This document shows, one piece after another, positions 27,942 to 37,675 of a stretch of 64,000 nt of DNA (its first letter is position 1; every line of letters starts with the position of its first letter). The translations under genes and the position numbers were made by a program. The notes beneath the pieces were generated by a model. It ran no database searches, was not told where the DNA came from, and worked only from the letters and a program-made list of their open reading frames with translations. Source of the stretch: Gordonia alkanivorans NBRC 16433. GTDB taxonomy: Bacteria > Actinomycetota > Actinomycetes > Mycobacteriales > Mycobacteriaceae. The DNA lies in NCBI RefSeq assembly GCF_000225505.1, contig NZ_BACI01000072.1, forward strand, positions 1-64,000, read 5' to 3'.

Positions 27942-29324
27942 TCACCCGAACACCTCGACACTGGCCCACCCCGGACCGCCGAGGGTGTGCGCGCACCAGA
28001 TCATCCACCACAGTTCCGGCCCCAGCGCACGGACCAACAGTTCCGCGATCCCCGCGCCGACCCCATCCGGTGGACCGATCGCACCCACGAGGGCAGCAAC
28101 GGTACCGACCACACTGATGACCGCGACGACGGGCGCGACGAGCAGATTGGCGACGATCCCGACCACCGACAGCTGACCGGTGACCAGCACGACGATCGGA
28201 GCGGTGACGACTTGCGCGGTGACCGCCATTGCGATCACCTCCGCCAACCCCGGTGGACACCGCCACCCCCGCAACCGATCCCGCAGCCGCGGTGCCCACA
28301 GCACGATGGCGCAGGTGGCCGCCACCGACAGCGCGAAGCCTGGTTGCAGAGCGAGTTCCGGCCACCACAGGAGACCACCGATCACCGCGGCCCCGAGAGC
28401 CGGCATCGACTGCGACCGACGCGACGCGAACAGCGCCAGCACCCCGACCGCACCCATCAGCGCTGCCCGCAACACGCTCGGCGTGGGTCGGACGAGCATC
28501 ACGAATCCGACGATCACCACCAGCCCGACGACCGCCGCGGCACGCGGTGGCACCCCGATGCTCCGGACGATGAGAAGCGCAGCGCCGCAGACGATCGCGA
28601 AGTTCGCCCCGGACACCGCCGTGAGATGGCTCAGTCCGGCGGCGCGGAAGTCGTCGCGCAGATCCTCGTGCACGCCACTCTCGTCGCCGAGCACCAGACC
28701 CGGCAGCAGACCCGCGGCCTCCGGATCGAGGCCGCGGGTGGCCACCAGCTGCAGGCGTTGCCGGATCGATCCGGCGACTCGCTGATACGCGGGCGGGCCG
28801 CCGATCAGCTTCGGAGTCGAGGCGGTCAGCGATGCGACGAGGAGCGTTCGGCTCGGCGGTGGCCGTACCTTCACGACCGCGACAACCCGTTGGCCGGGCA
28901 GCAACCCCGACCATGCCCGCGCCGCGGCACGCAGGTCCGCGGGCGCGGACGTAACCCGCTGACCGCCAATCTGTTCGACGCCTACGCGTACGCGAATCCG
29001 CCCCTGCCTCGCCGGTCCGATCGGGGTCGGATCGCTGCGCAGGGTCATGACCGCCGTCGCCTTGCCCGACACGTGTGCCAGCGGGTGGTCGGCGCGCGCC
29101 TCCTGCCGGAGCGCGAGCGATGCCGCACAAGCGGCGGCCAGACCGGCTCCCACGACGACGAGCCCCACCAACTCCCAGCCGAACCGGCGGGAACCGACCA
29201 CACCGACGACGGCCACCAGTGACGCGACGATCGCCATGCCGACGCCGACACCAACGGGGGCCATCAGACCGCACGCCGTCACCGACCACACCACCACCGC
29301 CGGCACCAGCAGCCGAAAGTCCAT
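27942..29324 (-). CDS. comEC: ComEC/Rec2-family membrane protein
   Basis: Putative inner-membrane DNA channel. The 460-residue protein has an N-terminal hydrophobic pair, an OB-like region (about 80-170), and the competence domain with GLSHLTAVSGANFAIV and about seven hydrophobic segments. It ends without the metallo-beta-lactamase nuclease domain found in longer ComEC proteins. It follows comEA by two bases, so both are co-transcribed. A role in DNA uptake in this lineage is unproven. Confidence 0.9.
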   Translation of the reverse strand: MDFRLLVPAVVVWSVTACGLMAPVGVGVGMAIVASLVAVVGVVGSRRFGWELVGLVVVGAGLAAACAASLALRQEARADHPLAHVSGKATAVMTLRSDPTPIGPARQGRIRVRVGVEQIGGQRVTSAPADLRAAARAWSGLLPGQRVVAVVKVRPPPSRTLLVASLTASTPKLIGGPPAYQRVAGSIRQRLQLVATRGLDPEAAGLLPGLVLGDESGVHEDLRDDFRAAGLSHLTAVSGANFAIVCGAALLIVRSIGVPPRAAAVVGLVVIVGFVMLVRPTPSVLRAALMGAVGVLALFASRRSQSMPALGAAVIGGLLWWPELALQPGFALSVAATCAIVLWAPRLRDRLRGWRCPPGLAEVIAMAVTAQVVTAPIVVLVTGQLSVVGIVANLLVAPVVAVISVVGTVAALVGAIGPPDGVGAGIAELLVRALGPELWWMIWCAHTLGGPGWASVEVFG

Positions 29325-29326
29325 CC

Positions 29327-30328
29327 TCAGACCGTCACGAGGTCACGAAGTCTGGCCAGCCGCGCCGGACCGATCCCGTCCACCTCGGCGAGCTGACCCA
29401 CAGACATGAAGCGGCCGTTGCGTTCTCGCCAGTCGAGGATCGCTTTCGCCGTCACCGGCCCGACCCCGGGCAGCGCATCCAGTTCGGTCTCGGTCGCCGT
29501 GTTCAGGTTGACCCGACCGCCGGCCTCCGCCGCCGACGACGCCGGTGGCGGACTGCCCGGGCCCGCCGAGGGACCGGGCGCCGGCGCAGCACCTTCCGCA
29601 CCAACCACCGCACTGCGCATCGACATCTGCCCCTCACCACCGGCGTAGCCCACGAGGACCTGATCGCCATCGCGCAGGACCTGAGCAAGATTCAGCGACA
29701 ACAGATCCGCACCCTTACGGGCGCCACCGGCCTGTTCGATCGCCTCCGCGACCCGTGCTCCGGGAGCCAGACGAACCAGTCCGGGTTTGTTCACGAGGCC
29801 GACGACACTCACGACCAACTGCGCCGGCGTCGTACTCGGTTGCGCGGCAGTCGGCGCCGACACCTCTGACGTCGACGACGGTCCGGGTGCACCGAAGTCC
29901 ACCACCGGCGTCGTATCCGTTCCGCGGAACAGTCCGAATCCCGCCACGACGCAGGCGATCACCCCGACCGCGATCAGCGCGATCGCCGCGGGCGGTGCCA
30001 CGGCAAAGCGTCGGCGTGCAACAGGGTCGTCGTCCTCGTCCCAGTCCCCGCCCGGAGAGTCGGCGTCCGGGTCGAGCACGTCGTCGAATCGCCCGACCCG
30101 ACCACGCCGCGGTGGCGACGGCGACGGCGGCGCATCCAGCCACGTCGGCATCCCGCCGATCCCCCAACCGGGATGCGCGGGCTCCTCGACTGCGACAGCC
30201 GCGCCCGGGTCACCGACACCGGGCGGCGGGTCGGATTCGGCAGCGGCCGGAGACAGATCCCGACGAGCCGGCGGCTCGACGACCGGTCCCAGACGGTCCA
30301 GCGGATTCCGCCGTCCTGATGCGCTCAT
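29327..30328 (-). CDS. comEA: ComEA-like helix-hairpin-helix DNA-binding protein
   Basis: 333-residue protein with an Asp/Pro-rich cytoplasmic N-terminus (~110 residues), one membrane span (AAIALIAVGVIACVVAGFGL), a SLBB-like region (VVSVVGLVNKPGLVRL) and a C-terminal tandem HhH domain (VNLNTATETELDALPGVG). The architecture fits an envelope-anchored receptor for incoming DNA. The organisation with comEC is the standard one. Confidence 0.9.
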   Translation of the reverse strand: MSASGRRNPLDRLGPVVEPPARRDLSPAAAESDPPPGVGDPGAAVAVEEPAHPGWGIGGMPTWLDAPPSPSPPRRGRVGRFDDVLDPDADSPGGDWDEDDDPVARRRFAVAPPAAIALIAVGVIACVVAGFGLFRGTDTTPVVDFGAPGPSSTSEVSAPTAAQPSTTPAQLVVSVVGLVNKPGLVRLAPGARVAEAIEQAGGARKGADLLSLNLAQVLRDGDQVLVGYAGGEGQMSMRSAVVGAEGAAPAPGPSAGPGSPPPASSAAEAGGRVNLNTATETELDALPGVGPVTAKAILDWRERNGRFMSVGQLAEVDGIGPARLARLRDLVTV

Positions 30329-30449
30329 GGCGCCACACGCTAGGGCGGTTCAGTGCCGAATCGACGTGGCCCGGCGCGCAGCCGAGAGATCTGTGGACAG
30401 CAACCAGACTGTGCACCGATTCCCGATTCAGGTCCCGACCGGACCGCGC

Positions 30450-31310
30450 TCAGCTCTCCTCGAGCCCTTCGATCGGGTCGAGGTGCGAGGCGATGACGAT
30501 ACCGACCGATCCGGGACCCACATGGGAGCCGAGGATCGGTCCGAGGTCGACGGTCAGCTCGGAGGTCACCATCCGTAGACGGTTGCGCAGCGTGGCGAGG
30601 ACTTCCGCCGCGACGTCCGGGGTCTCGCAGTGCTGGACGCCGACCGTGACCGCGCGTCCTCCTGCGGATTCGACCGCCGCGTCGACCATCTTGTCGAGCG
30701 CCTTGGAGAAGGTGCGGTGACGTTCCTTGAGCTGGAGCGTGCCGTCGACCATGTGCAGGATCGGCTTGATCGACAGTGCCGAACCGAAGAGCCTGCCGGC
30801 GGCGGAGATCCGGCCGCTCTGGCGCAGGTTGTCGAGCTGCTGGACGCACAGCAGCGAGTCGACGGTCGCGGCCTGCCGGATCGCGGACTCGTACACGCGA
30901 TCCCGGTCGGCGCCGTTCGCGGCCGCCTGCGCCGCCCCGATGGCGGTGAAACCCACTGCGAGACCGACGGATCGGGAGTCGACGATGCGGACCTGCCCGG
31001 AGAACTTCTCGGCTGCCAGCCGCGCCGAGCTCCACGTGCCGGACAGCTTTCGCGACATGTGCACCGCCACCACGCCGGCACCTTCGCTCGCTTCGAGTGC
31101 CGACTCGAAGTACTCCGTCAGTTCACTCGGATTGGCACCCGAGGTGGTCACGCCCGGTGTCGACACCACATCCTCCGGGATGTAGTCGACGCCCTCGCGG
31201 TAGTCCTTGTCCTCGATCGTGACATGTAGCGGGACCTGCCGGATCCCGTAGTGCTCGGTGACCGACTCCGGTAACCGAGACGACGAATCTGTGACGACGA
31301 CGACAGGCAC
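30450..31310 (-). CDS. DegV family fatty-acid-binding protein
   Basis: 286-residue protein that starts PVVVVTDSSSRLP and keeps the DegV fold signature (TSGANPSELTEYFE). Family members bind a fatty acid, and in some bacteria serve as the FakB partner of a DAK2-domain kinase. A DAK2 protein is encoded at 45.5 kb of this window, so a FakA-FakB pair is possible. It is located as in M. tuberculosis (Rv2417c), next to the octT-gpgP genes. Confidence 0.9.
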   Translation of the reverse strand: MPVVVVTDSSSRLPESVTEHYGIRQVPLHVTIEDKDYREGVDYIPEDVVSTPGVTTSGANPSELTEYFESALEASEGAGVVAVHMSRKLSGTWSSARLAAEKFSGQVRIVDSRSVGLAVGFTAIGAAQAAANGADRDRVYESAIRQAATVDSLLCVQQLDNLRQSGRISAAGRLFGSALSIKPILHMVDGTLQLKERHRTFSKALDKMVDAAVESAGGRAVTVGVQHCETPDVAAEVLATLRNRLRMVTSELTVDLGPILGSHVGPGSVGIVIASHLDPIEGLEES

Positions 31311-31369
31311 CCGTCTACGTTAGCCGGTTCACCGGTCGGACCTCACATGGGAGTCGCGACGTCCGTCGA

Positions 31370-32119
31370 CTACGTGTTCGCCCGACTCTTCTCGACCACG
31401 GGCGTCACCAGATCGGCGATCTGACGATGGCAGGAGAAGCCCCAGTGGATGCCGTCCGGGTTCATCGCCGCCACCGGATCCTCGAAGGCGTCCCGCGTCA
31501 CCGGATAGAAGTCGACGCAGGGCAACCCGTGCTGCTCCGCCCACCGCGCCATCGCCGCCGTCGTCGGAATTCGGCCCGTGTGGACATGGCCGTAATACGG
31601 GCTGCTGTGCGTCGGCGGGAGGCACACGACGATCGGCAGATCCGGACGGAGCTGTGAGAGGGCCTCATGGATCTTCTCGAGATATTCGACGGTCACCTTC
31701 GGCGGCAACGCCAGCGGCCACCCCAGACGCGCGCCACGGGGTTGCACCCACGAGTACGCGTCACGCACCAACTGCCGCAGCCGATTCGGTCGCACGTAGC
31801 GAATCTGCTCGCGCAGCGCGGTCGGCAGCGGCGAGGGCAACGTGTCCATGCCGCCGAATGCCAGCACGACGACATCGGTGTGCGGCACGGTGGCCCAGAT
31901 GTTCGGGTCCTGGGTCAGCGCCCACCAGACGTCGCGGCTCGTCCAGCCGATCCGGCCGAACAGCTTCACCGGCAGGTCCACGTCGGCGCCGACGAGTGAC
32001 GGCCAGATCCGCGGATCGTTCGCGGGCAGCCCGCCGACCGGACCGTAGTAGGCCAGCGAATCGGACAGGACCATCATGCAGCGCTCTCCCGAGGGGGCGC
32101 CGCCGTTCACGTCGGTCAC
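31370..32119 (-). CDS. octT: SGNH-hydrolase-fold octanoyltransferase-like protein
   Basis: 249-residue protein with the SGNH blocks: nucleophile motif LSDSLAYYG, the Gly-containing FGGMD block, and DGIHWGF with the Asp/His pair near the C-terminus. Position next to gpgP corresponds to Rv2418c, the octanoyltransferase that acylates diglucosylglycerate in methylglucose lipopolysaccharide synthesis. The GTG start 32119 overlaps the gpgP stop (GTGA); longer frames reach into gpgP. Substrate assignment follows synteny and the family. Confidence 0.82.
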   Translation of the reverse strand: MTDVNGGAPSGERCMMVLSDSLAYYGPVGGLPANDPRIWPSLVGADVDLPVKLFGRIGWTSRDVWWALTQDPNIWATVPHTDVVVLAFGGMDTLPSPLPTALREQIRYVRPNRLRQLVRDAYSWVQPRGARLGWPLALPPKVTVEYLEKIHEALSQLRPDLPIVVCLPPTHSSPYYGHVHTGRIPTTAAMARWAEQHGLPCVDFYPVTRDAFEDPVAAMNPDGIHWGFSCHRQIADLVTPVVEKSRANT

Positions 32120-32829
32120 TGAACGGCGGGGTCCGAGTCCTCGGCCGACGCGTTCCACACGTCGAGCCGCCACCGCGGAAGGTCGCCGGGCACACCATGG
32201 CCCGACAGCTGCACCCAGCTGGTGTTCGCGAGACCACCGAAGACCGGCCAGTTGTCCACCGGCAGACCGAGGAGCGCCGCGGTCATCGCCGCGATGACCC
32301 CACCATGGGCCACCAGCACCACCGGCGCCTCGGGATTGTCGCCGACACCCCAGTCCGGCAACTGCTCGATCAGCTCGTCGACCAGCGGAGTGGAGCGCCT
32401 CGCCACGTCGACGCGGCTCTCGCCACCCGGCGGCGTCCAGGTCGCGTCGTCGCGCCACACCGCCCGTGCGCCCGGCATGACCTCGTCGACGTCGAGATGC
32501 GTCAGACCCTGCCACTCGCCGAGATGCGTCTCACGAAGGCGCACATCGGTTGTCACCGGAAGGCCGGTCCGCTGTGCGAGAGCCTCCGCGGTGTCGCGGG
32601 CACGCTTCAGGTCCGACGACCAGATCACCAGCGGTTGCCGCTTCGCCAGTTCGTTGGCGGCCGAATTCGCCTGCCGCACACCCAGCTCGGAGAGGTCGGT
32701 GTCGAGCTGGCCCTGCATACGGCTGCCCGCGTTGTACTCGGTCTGCCCGTGGCGCAACAGGATCAGCCGCCGGACGACCGGGGTCAGACGCTCGACCGAA
32801 GTGTCGTGGGTGTCGGGACCCCCGCTCAC
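32116..32829 (-). CDS. gpgP: Glucosyl-3-phosphoglycerate phosphatase
   Basis: 237-residue histidine phosphatase superfamily member with the catalytic motif LLRHGQTEYN, the second His in VLVAHGGV, and the conserved ETHLGEWQGLT. In mycobacteria the orthologue (Rv2419c) dephosphorylates glucosyl-3-phosphoglycerate, the second step toward methylglucose lipopolysaccharides; it was once annotated as phosphoglycerate mutase. The GTG start 32829 overlaps the rsfS stop. Confidence 0.85.
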   Translation of the reverse strand: MSGGPDTHDTSVERLTPVVRRLILLRHGQTEYNAGSRMQGQLDTDLSELGVRQANSAANELAKRQPLVIWSSDLKRARDTAEALAQRTGLPVTTDVRLRETHLGEWQGLTHLDVDEVMPGARAVWRDDATWTPPGGESRVDVARRSTPLVDELIEQLPDWGVGDNPEAPVVLVAHGGVIAAMTAALLGLPVDNWPVFGGLANTSWVQLSGHGVPGDLPRWRLDVWNASAEDSDPAVQ

Positions 32830-33188
32830 GTAAGTCCTTCGACCTCGACGACCGGGCAGTCCTTCCACAGACTCTCCAGCGCGTAGAAGCGGCGCTCGTC
32901 GGTGTGCTGGATGTGCACGACGATCTCGGCGTAATCGAGCAGCGCCCAACGCCCCTCACGGGTGCCCTCGCGACGCAGCGGCTTGTGCCCGGCCTCGCGC
33001 AACTTCTCCTCGACCTCGTCGACGATCGAATTGACCTGTCGCTCGTTGTCCGCCGACGCGATGACGAAGGCGTCGGTGATCACCAACTGTTCCGACACAT
33101 CGATCACCGTCACCTCATGGGCGAGCTTCTCCGCGGCCGCCAGAGCAGCCACCTTGGCCATCTCCAACGCTTCAGCTGACGCAGTCAC
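32826..33188 (-). CDS. rsfS: Ribosomal silencing factor RsfS
   Basis: 120-residue protein of the Iojap family that binds L14 and blocks subunit joining when nutrients are short. It has the conserved VIDVSEQLVITDAFVIA and GHKPLRREG...WALLDYAEIVVHI segments. The start is GTG 33188. It lies between nadD and gpgP, the usual order. Confidence 0.94.
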   Translation of the reverse strand: MTASAEALEMAKVAALAAAEKLAHEVTVIDVSEQLVITDAFVIASADNERQVNSIVDEVEEKLREAGHKPLRREGTREGRWALLDYAEIVVHIQHTDERRFYALESLWKDCPVVEVEGLT

Positions 33189-33209
33189 ACAAGTCCTCTC
33201 GAAATTCCC

Positions 33210-33935
33210 TCAGGGCTCGACACCCGCTCGCTCCGCTCCCGGCGCGGCAGACTCTCCGCCCGCTCGCTCCGCTCCCGGCGCGGACACCCCGGGCGACGAC
33301 GCCCGAGGCGCACGATACAGCTTCCTCTTCGCGATGTACTGCACGACGCCGTCGGGCACCAGGTACCAGACCGGACGACCCTGCGCCGCACGTGTGCGGC
33401 ATTCGGTCGACGAGATCGCCAGCGCCGGGATCTCCAGCAGGTGCAGCGTGTCGTCCGGCATCTGCGCGAGATGCTGGGCCAGATGGGTGGCGTCGAGCTC
33501 GTAGCCGGGCCGGCTCACGCCCACGAAGCGAGCGAGGTCGAACAGTTCCTCCCAATCCTGCCAGGACAGGATCGACTCCAGCGCATCGGCGCCGGTGATG
33601 AAGTACAGCTGCGCGTCCGGCAGTTGCTTCCGCAGATCGCGCAACGTGTCGACGGTGTAGGTGTCGCCGTCCCGGTCGATGTCGACGCGACTCACGCTGA
33701 ACTGCGGATTCGACGCCGTCGCGATGACCGTCATCAGGTACCGGTCCTCGGGCGGACTCACCGTCGTGTGCTCGCCCAGCTTCTGCCACGGGCGCCCGGT
33801 CGGGACGAAGATCACCTCATCCAGTTCGAAGCGATGAGCGACCTCGCTCGCCGCCACCAGGTGCCCGTTGTGGATCGGGTCGAACGTGCCACCCATCACG
33901 CCGATGCGGCGCGCACGATGGCGGTCGGTTGACAT
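33210..33935 (-). CDS. nadD: Nicotinate-nucleotide adenylyltransferase
   Basis: Converts nicotinate mononucleotide to deamido-NAD. The 241-residue protein has the [15 protein letters not shown] nucleotide motif and ISSTECRTR. The core ends at about YIAKRKLYR (residue 207); the last ~34 residues are an Ala/Gly/Glu-rich tail containing two copies of PGAERAG, translated from a 25-bp direct repeat. That tail is not typical of NadD and may not be functional. It starts the nadD-rsfS-gpgP-octT run. Confidence 0.94.
   Translation of the reverse strand: MSTDRHRARRIGVMGGTFDPIHNGHLVAASEVAHRFELDEVIFVPTGRPWQKLGEHTTVSPPEDRYLMTVIATASNPQFSVSRVDIDRDGDTYTVDTLRDLRKQLPDAQLYFITGADALESILSWQDWEELFDLARFVGVSRPGYELDATHLAQHLAQMPDDTLHLLEIPALAISSTECRTRAAQGRPVWYLVPDGVVQYIAKRKLYRAPRASSPGVSAPGAERAGGESAAPGAERAGVEP
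33223..33283. repeat. Two 25-bp direct repeats in the 3' end of nadD
   Basis: The unit begins CCCGCTCGCTCCGCTCCC and ends GGCGCGG; copies are at 33223-33247 and 33259-33283, exactly 36 bp apart, so the reading frame is kept. Such CGCTCCGCTCCC-type motifs are frequent in intergenic DNA of this group, which suggests a mobile or slippage-born element that became part of the coding end. Confidence 0.75.
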
Positions 33936-33965
33936 GGACGGTCAGTCTACGCGGTGACGCCGCGC

Positions 33966-35360
33966 TCAGATCGGCAGCAGGTCGGCGATGACCGTGCCGA
34001 GCTGCGTCGCATTGCGGCATTCGAACATGTCGATGACCTCCGCGTAATCGGTGGCGGCCGAGTCACCGGTCCCCCAATGCTCCTTCGCCTCGGGATTCAA
34101 CCAGTAGGCGTGACGGGCACGTTCGACGAGTTCGGCGAGCGCATCGACGTGCGCATCGTGATAGTTGTTACGGCCGTCGCCGAGGACCAGCAGCGCTCCC
34201 CGATGCGTCAGCGTCTCCGCATAGTCGCCCACGAAGCCGGCGAGCATGTTCCCGTAATCCGAATGCCCGTCGCGCGTCGAGATCCGTGCGGTCGAGATCA
34301 TGTGGTGCATCGCCGCACCGAAGTCCTCTTCGCCGTGGTCGAAGAACTCGGTCACCTCGTCGACGGTGTCGACGAACGCGAACACCCGCACCTTCGAGAA
34401 CTGTTGCCGGAGTGCGTACACCAGTCGCAGGGTGAACTGGCTGAACCCGGCGACCGACCCCGACACGTCGCAGATGATGATCAGCTCCGGGCGGCCGGGA
34501 CGCGGCTTGCGGTGACTGAGTTCGATCGGGACACCGCCGGTGGACATCGACGCACGCAGGGTCTTGCGCACGTCCACCGCACCGCGATGGGCCCGGCGTC
34601 GTCGCGTCTCGAGCTTCGCCGCGAGCAGCCGGGCCAGCGGCTCGATGGTCTTGCGGATCTCCACCTGCTCCTTGGCGCCCGCGGACAGGAAGTTGACGTT
34701 CTCCGGCAGCGGCGGCACCGCGTACGCGCCGACCTTGTCACGGCCGTTGCGGTCGGCCATCCGACGCTGCGTCTCGCGTTCGATCGCGGCCCGCAGATCG
34801 GCGGCCTTCTGCCGGGCGGCCTGCCGGTACAGCGGCTCCGTGCCCGGCCGGCCCGCGTCGCCCTCGCCGTCCCCGGCCATCGCCGCGGCGATCTTGGCGA
34901 TCAGCGTCTGCGGGCTCACCGCGGAGATCGCTTGGTAAGCCGAGAAGGCCTCACCCTTCGTCGAGCCATAGCGTCCCAGCTCGTCGACGATCATCGCAAT
35001 CGCCTGCTCGAGTCGACCGTCACCGGCCGCCGGGTCGTCGGCCAGCATCTCCGCGAGCGCGTCCCGTACCGCCTCGACGTCGAGGTTGCCGTCCTCGTCG
35101 CGCGGCAGGTCCTCGGTGATGGTGCGCATCCCCGCGCCCACCGGGAACCACAGATCGAAGACGCGGTCGAAGACCCCGCGATGCGAATTGTCGACGAGCA
35201 GCGTCGTCGCCAGACCCTCGCGGAGGCGGGAGCGCTCCAGCAGGTCGAGGACCTCCATCGCGCTCGCCGCGTCGATCAGGGCCGACGGCCCGACGACGAT
35301 CCCGCGACGGCGCAGCTCGTCGACGAAGTCGGTGAGGTGCGCGACGAGCGGAGTCGTCAT
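33966..35360 (-). CDS. VWA domain protein (CoxE-like), MoxR partner
   Basis: 464-residue protein with a C-terminal von Willebrand A domain whose MIDAS motif is CDVSGSVAG, and a helical N-terminal region. MoxR AAA ATPases usually work with such a VWA protein as a chaperone pair for metal cofactor insertion or complex assembly. Its start shares a base with the MoxR stop (TGATG), giving a tight unit. The M. tuberculosis counterpart is Rv2425c. No membrane segment is visible, so the pair is probably cytoplasmic. Confidence 0.88.
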   Translation of the reverse strand: MTTPLVAHLTDFVDELRRRGIVVGPSALIDAASAMEVLDLLERSRLREGLATTLLVDNSHRGVFDRVFDLWFPVGAGMRTITEDLPRDEDGNLDVEAVRDALAEMLADDPAAGDGRLEQAIAMIVDELGRYGSTKGEAFSAYQAISAVSPQTLIAKIAAAMAGDGEGDAGRPGTEPLYRQAARQKAADLRAAIERETQRRMADRNGRDKVGAYAVPPLPENVNFLSAGAKEQVEIRKTIEPLARLLAAKLETRRRRAHRGAVDVRKTLRASMSTGGVPIELSHRKPRPGRPELIIICDVSGSVAGFSQFTLRLVYALRQQFSKVRVFAFVDTVDEVTEFFDHGEEDFGAAMHHMISTARISTRDGHSDYGNMLAGFVGDYAETLTHRGALLVLGDGRNNYHDAHVDALAELVERARHAYWLNPEAKEHWGTGDSAATDYAEVIDMFECRNATQLGTVIADLLPI

Positions 35361-36283
35361 CAGCCCAGCTTGAGTTCTTTGAGAGCCGTCTTCAGATCGG
35401 GCCGGTGCTTGAGCACCACACCGAGCGTGCGCGCGATGAGGCCGTCGTCGAGGCCGCCGCGCTTGGTGTCGGCCTGCTCACCCGCACCGAGTGCGAGCAA
35501 GGTGTTGGCCCAGTCGATCGTCTCGGCCACCGACGGCTTCTTGCGGATGTCCAGCGTCCGCAGCACGCCGACGATGCGCACCAGCTCCGCGCTCAGCGAC
35601 GCCGACAGATTCGGTACCCGCGATGCGAGGATCTCCTTCTCCCGCTCGGCGTCGGGAAAGTCGATGTAGAGGTACAGACAACGACGCTTGAGCGCCTCGG
35701 ACAGTTCACGGGTGGCATTCGAGGTGAGCAACACGATCGGGCGACGCTGCGCGGCAACCGTTCCCATCTCGGGGATGGTGATCGCGAAGTCGCTGAGGAC
35801 CTCGAGGAGCAGACCTTCCATGTCGACGTCGGCCTTGTCGACCTCGTCGATCAGCAGCACGGTCGGGCCCTCGCGCGAGATCGCCTTCAGCAGCGGACGC
35901 GGCAGCAGGAACTCGTCGGAGAAGATGTCGGTCTTCGCCTCTTCCCAGGCGCGGTTGCCGGTGGACTGGATGTGCAGGATCTGCTTGGCGTGGTTCCACT
36001 CGTAGAGTGCCCGCGCCTCGTCGATGCCCTCGTAGCACTGCAGGCGGACGAGTTCGGCGTCCGTGGCCGCGGCGATCGACTTGGCCAGTTCGGTCTTGCC
36101 GACACCGGCGGGCCCCTCGACCAGCAGCGGCTTGCCGAGCCGGTCGGCGAGGAAGGTCGACGTCGCGGTGGCGTCGTCGGCGAGGTAGCCGGTCTCACGC
36201 AGCTTCGAGACGACGTCGTCGACCGACGTGAACGACGGGACGACCTGCGGTCCGGAGGCGGTGTACTCGGCAGGGGTCGTCAT
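35360..36283 (-). CDS. MoxR family AAA+ ATPase
   Basis: 307-residue AAA+ ATPase with Walker A GPAGVGKTELAKS, Walker B VLLIDEVDKAD, and a helical lid domain toward the C-terminus. It is expected to act on the VWA protein encoded after it. ATG 36283 is chosen; its A is shared with the proA stop, so proA, moxR and the VWA gene form one coupled run. The client protein is unknown. Confidence 0.9.
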   Translation of the reverse strand: MTTPAEYTASGPQVVPSFTSVDDVVSKLRETGYLADDATATSTFLADRLGKPLLVEGPAGVGKTELAKSIAAATDAELVRLQCYEGIDEARALYEWNHAKQILHIQSTGNRAWEEAKTDIFSDEFLLPRPLLKAISREGPTVLLIDEVDKADVDMEGLLLEVLSDFAITIPEMGTVAAQRRPIVLLTSNATRELSEALKRRCLYLYIDFPDAEREKEILASRVPNLSASLSAELVRIVGVLRTLDIRKKPSVAETIDWANTLLALGAGEQADTKRGGLDDGLIARTLGVVLKHRPDLKTALKELKLG

Positions 36284-37566
36284 CAGGCCGGCCGAACGTG
36301 GCCGTTGCCCCAGACCAGCCACTTGGTGGAGGTCAGTTCGGGCAGGCCCATCGGGCCGCGCGCGTGCAGCTTCTGGGTGGAGATGCCGATCTCGGCGCCG
36401 AACCCGAACTGCTCGCCGTCGGTGAAGGCGGTGGAGGCGTTGACCATGACGGCGGCGGCGTCGACGCGGCGGGTGAACTCGTCCGCGGCCGCGAGGTCGG
36501 TGGTGATGATCGCCTCGGTGTGCCCGGTGCCGTAGGTGTCGATGTGCGAGACCGCGGCGTCGAGATCGTCGACGACCTTCAGCGCGATGTCCATCGACAG
36601 GTACTCCTTGTACCAGTCGTCCTCGGTGGCCGGTTCCATGCCGGGTTCGTCGCCGTGGATGACGACGCCCTGGGACTGCAACACCTGGGTGATCCGGGGC
36701 AGCGCGTCTGCGGCGACGGCCTTGTCGACGAGGACGGTCTCGGCGGTGTTGCAGACACTCGGCCGGCGCGTCTTGGAGTTGAGGATGACGCGGACGGCGA
36801 CGTCGAGGTCGGCGAGCGCGTGCACGTAGACGTGGCAGTTGCCGACGCCGGTCTCGATGGTCGGGACGGTCGCGTTGGAGACGACGGCCTCGATGAGTCC
36901 GGCACCGCCACGCGGGATCACGACGTCGACGAGCCCGCGGGCGCGGATGAGTGCGGTGACGCTCGAGCGATCTTCGCTGGGCAGCAACGACACCGCGTCG
37001 GCGCTGGCTCCCTTGGAGGACAGGGTCTCCCGCAGGATGCGGACGAGTTCGGCGTTCGACGACCGAGCCGACGACGATCCGCGGAGCAGCACCGCGTTGC
37101 CCGACTTGAAGGCGATGCCGAACGCGTCGACCGTGACGTTGGGACGCGCCTCGTAGACGATGCCGACGACACCGAGGGGAACCCGGAGCTGTCGGAGCTG
37201 GAGTCCGTTGGGCAGGGTCTTGCCGGCGACGACCTCACCGATGGGGTCGGGCAGGACCGAGACCTGCCGCAGACCGTTGGCGATGCCGACGACCCGGGCT
37301 GCATCGAGACGGAGACGATCGAGCAGGCTCGCCTCGGTGTCCGCCTCCTCGGCGCGCTTGATGTCCTCGGCGTTGGCCGCGAGAATCGTCTCCGTGGCGG
37401 CCTCGATGGCGTCGGCTGCCGCGAGCAGGATGTCGTTCTTGTCCGCTGTCGTCAGTCCACCCAGCGAGCGGGATGCCGATTTCGCAGCTCTGGCGAGTCC
37501 GAGGACGACCTTCTCGGTGTCGGACTCGCCTGTTGCGACGGAGGGCTCTGCGGTGGGTGCGCTCAT
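36283..37566 (-). CDS. proA: Glutamate-5-semialdehyde dehydrogenase (gamma-glutamyl phosphate reductase)
   Basis: Second step of proline synthesis. The 427-residue protein has the catalytic Cys in [14 protein letters not shown] and conserved [14 protein letters not shown] and PRGGAGLI. A longer in-frame extension to 37806 reads through unrelated sequence, so ATG 37566 is used; it is followed by the MSAPTAEPS start typical of a soluble enzyme. Confidence 0.95.
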   Translation of the reverse strand: MSAPTAEPSVATGESDTEKVVLGLARAAKSASRSLGGLTTADKNDILLAAADAIEAATETILAANAEDIKRAEEADTEASLLDRLRLDAARVVGIANGLRQVSVLPDPIGEVVAGKTLPNGLQLRQLRVPLGVVGIVYEARPNVTVDAFGIAFKSGNAVLLRGSSSARSSNAELVRILRETLSSKGASADAVSLLPSEDRSSVTALIRARGLVDVVIPRGGAGLIEAVVSNATVPTIETGVGNCHVYVHALADLDVAVRVILNSKTRRPSVCNTAETVLVDKAVAADALPRITQVLQSQGVVIHGDEPGMEPATEDDWYKEYLSMDIALKVVDDLDAAVSHIDTYGTGHTEAIITTDLAAADEFTRRVDAAAVMVNASTAFTDGEQFGFGAEIGISTQKLHARGPMGLPELTSTKWLVWGNGHVRPA

Positions 37567-37675
37567 CAACTTCCTCGACTTCGCGGGTGGTCGCCGCGAC
37601 GAGGTCGTCGCGGGAGATATGCCGTTCTCAAGAGTAGCGCCGGGCCGCGCACGTCCCCAAAGAGATCCGGTCCGG

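Noticed and set aside
33223..33283. Attachment site or short mobile element in nadD
   Set aside because: Only two short copies, no integrase or flanking duplication nearby.
33210..33960. Promoter or start of a separate gene inside nadD repeats
   Set aside because: The two repeat copies keep the frame and no RBS or promoter is seen between them.
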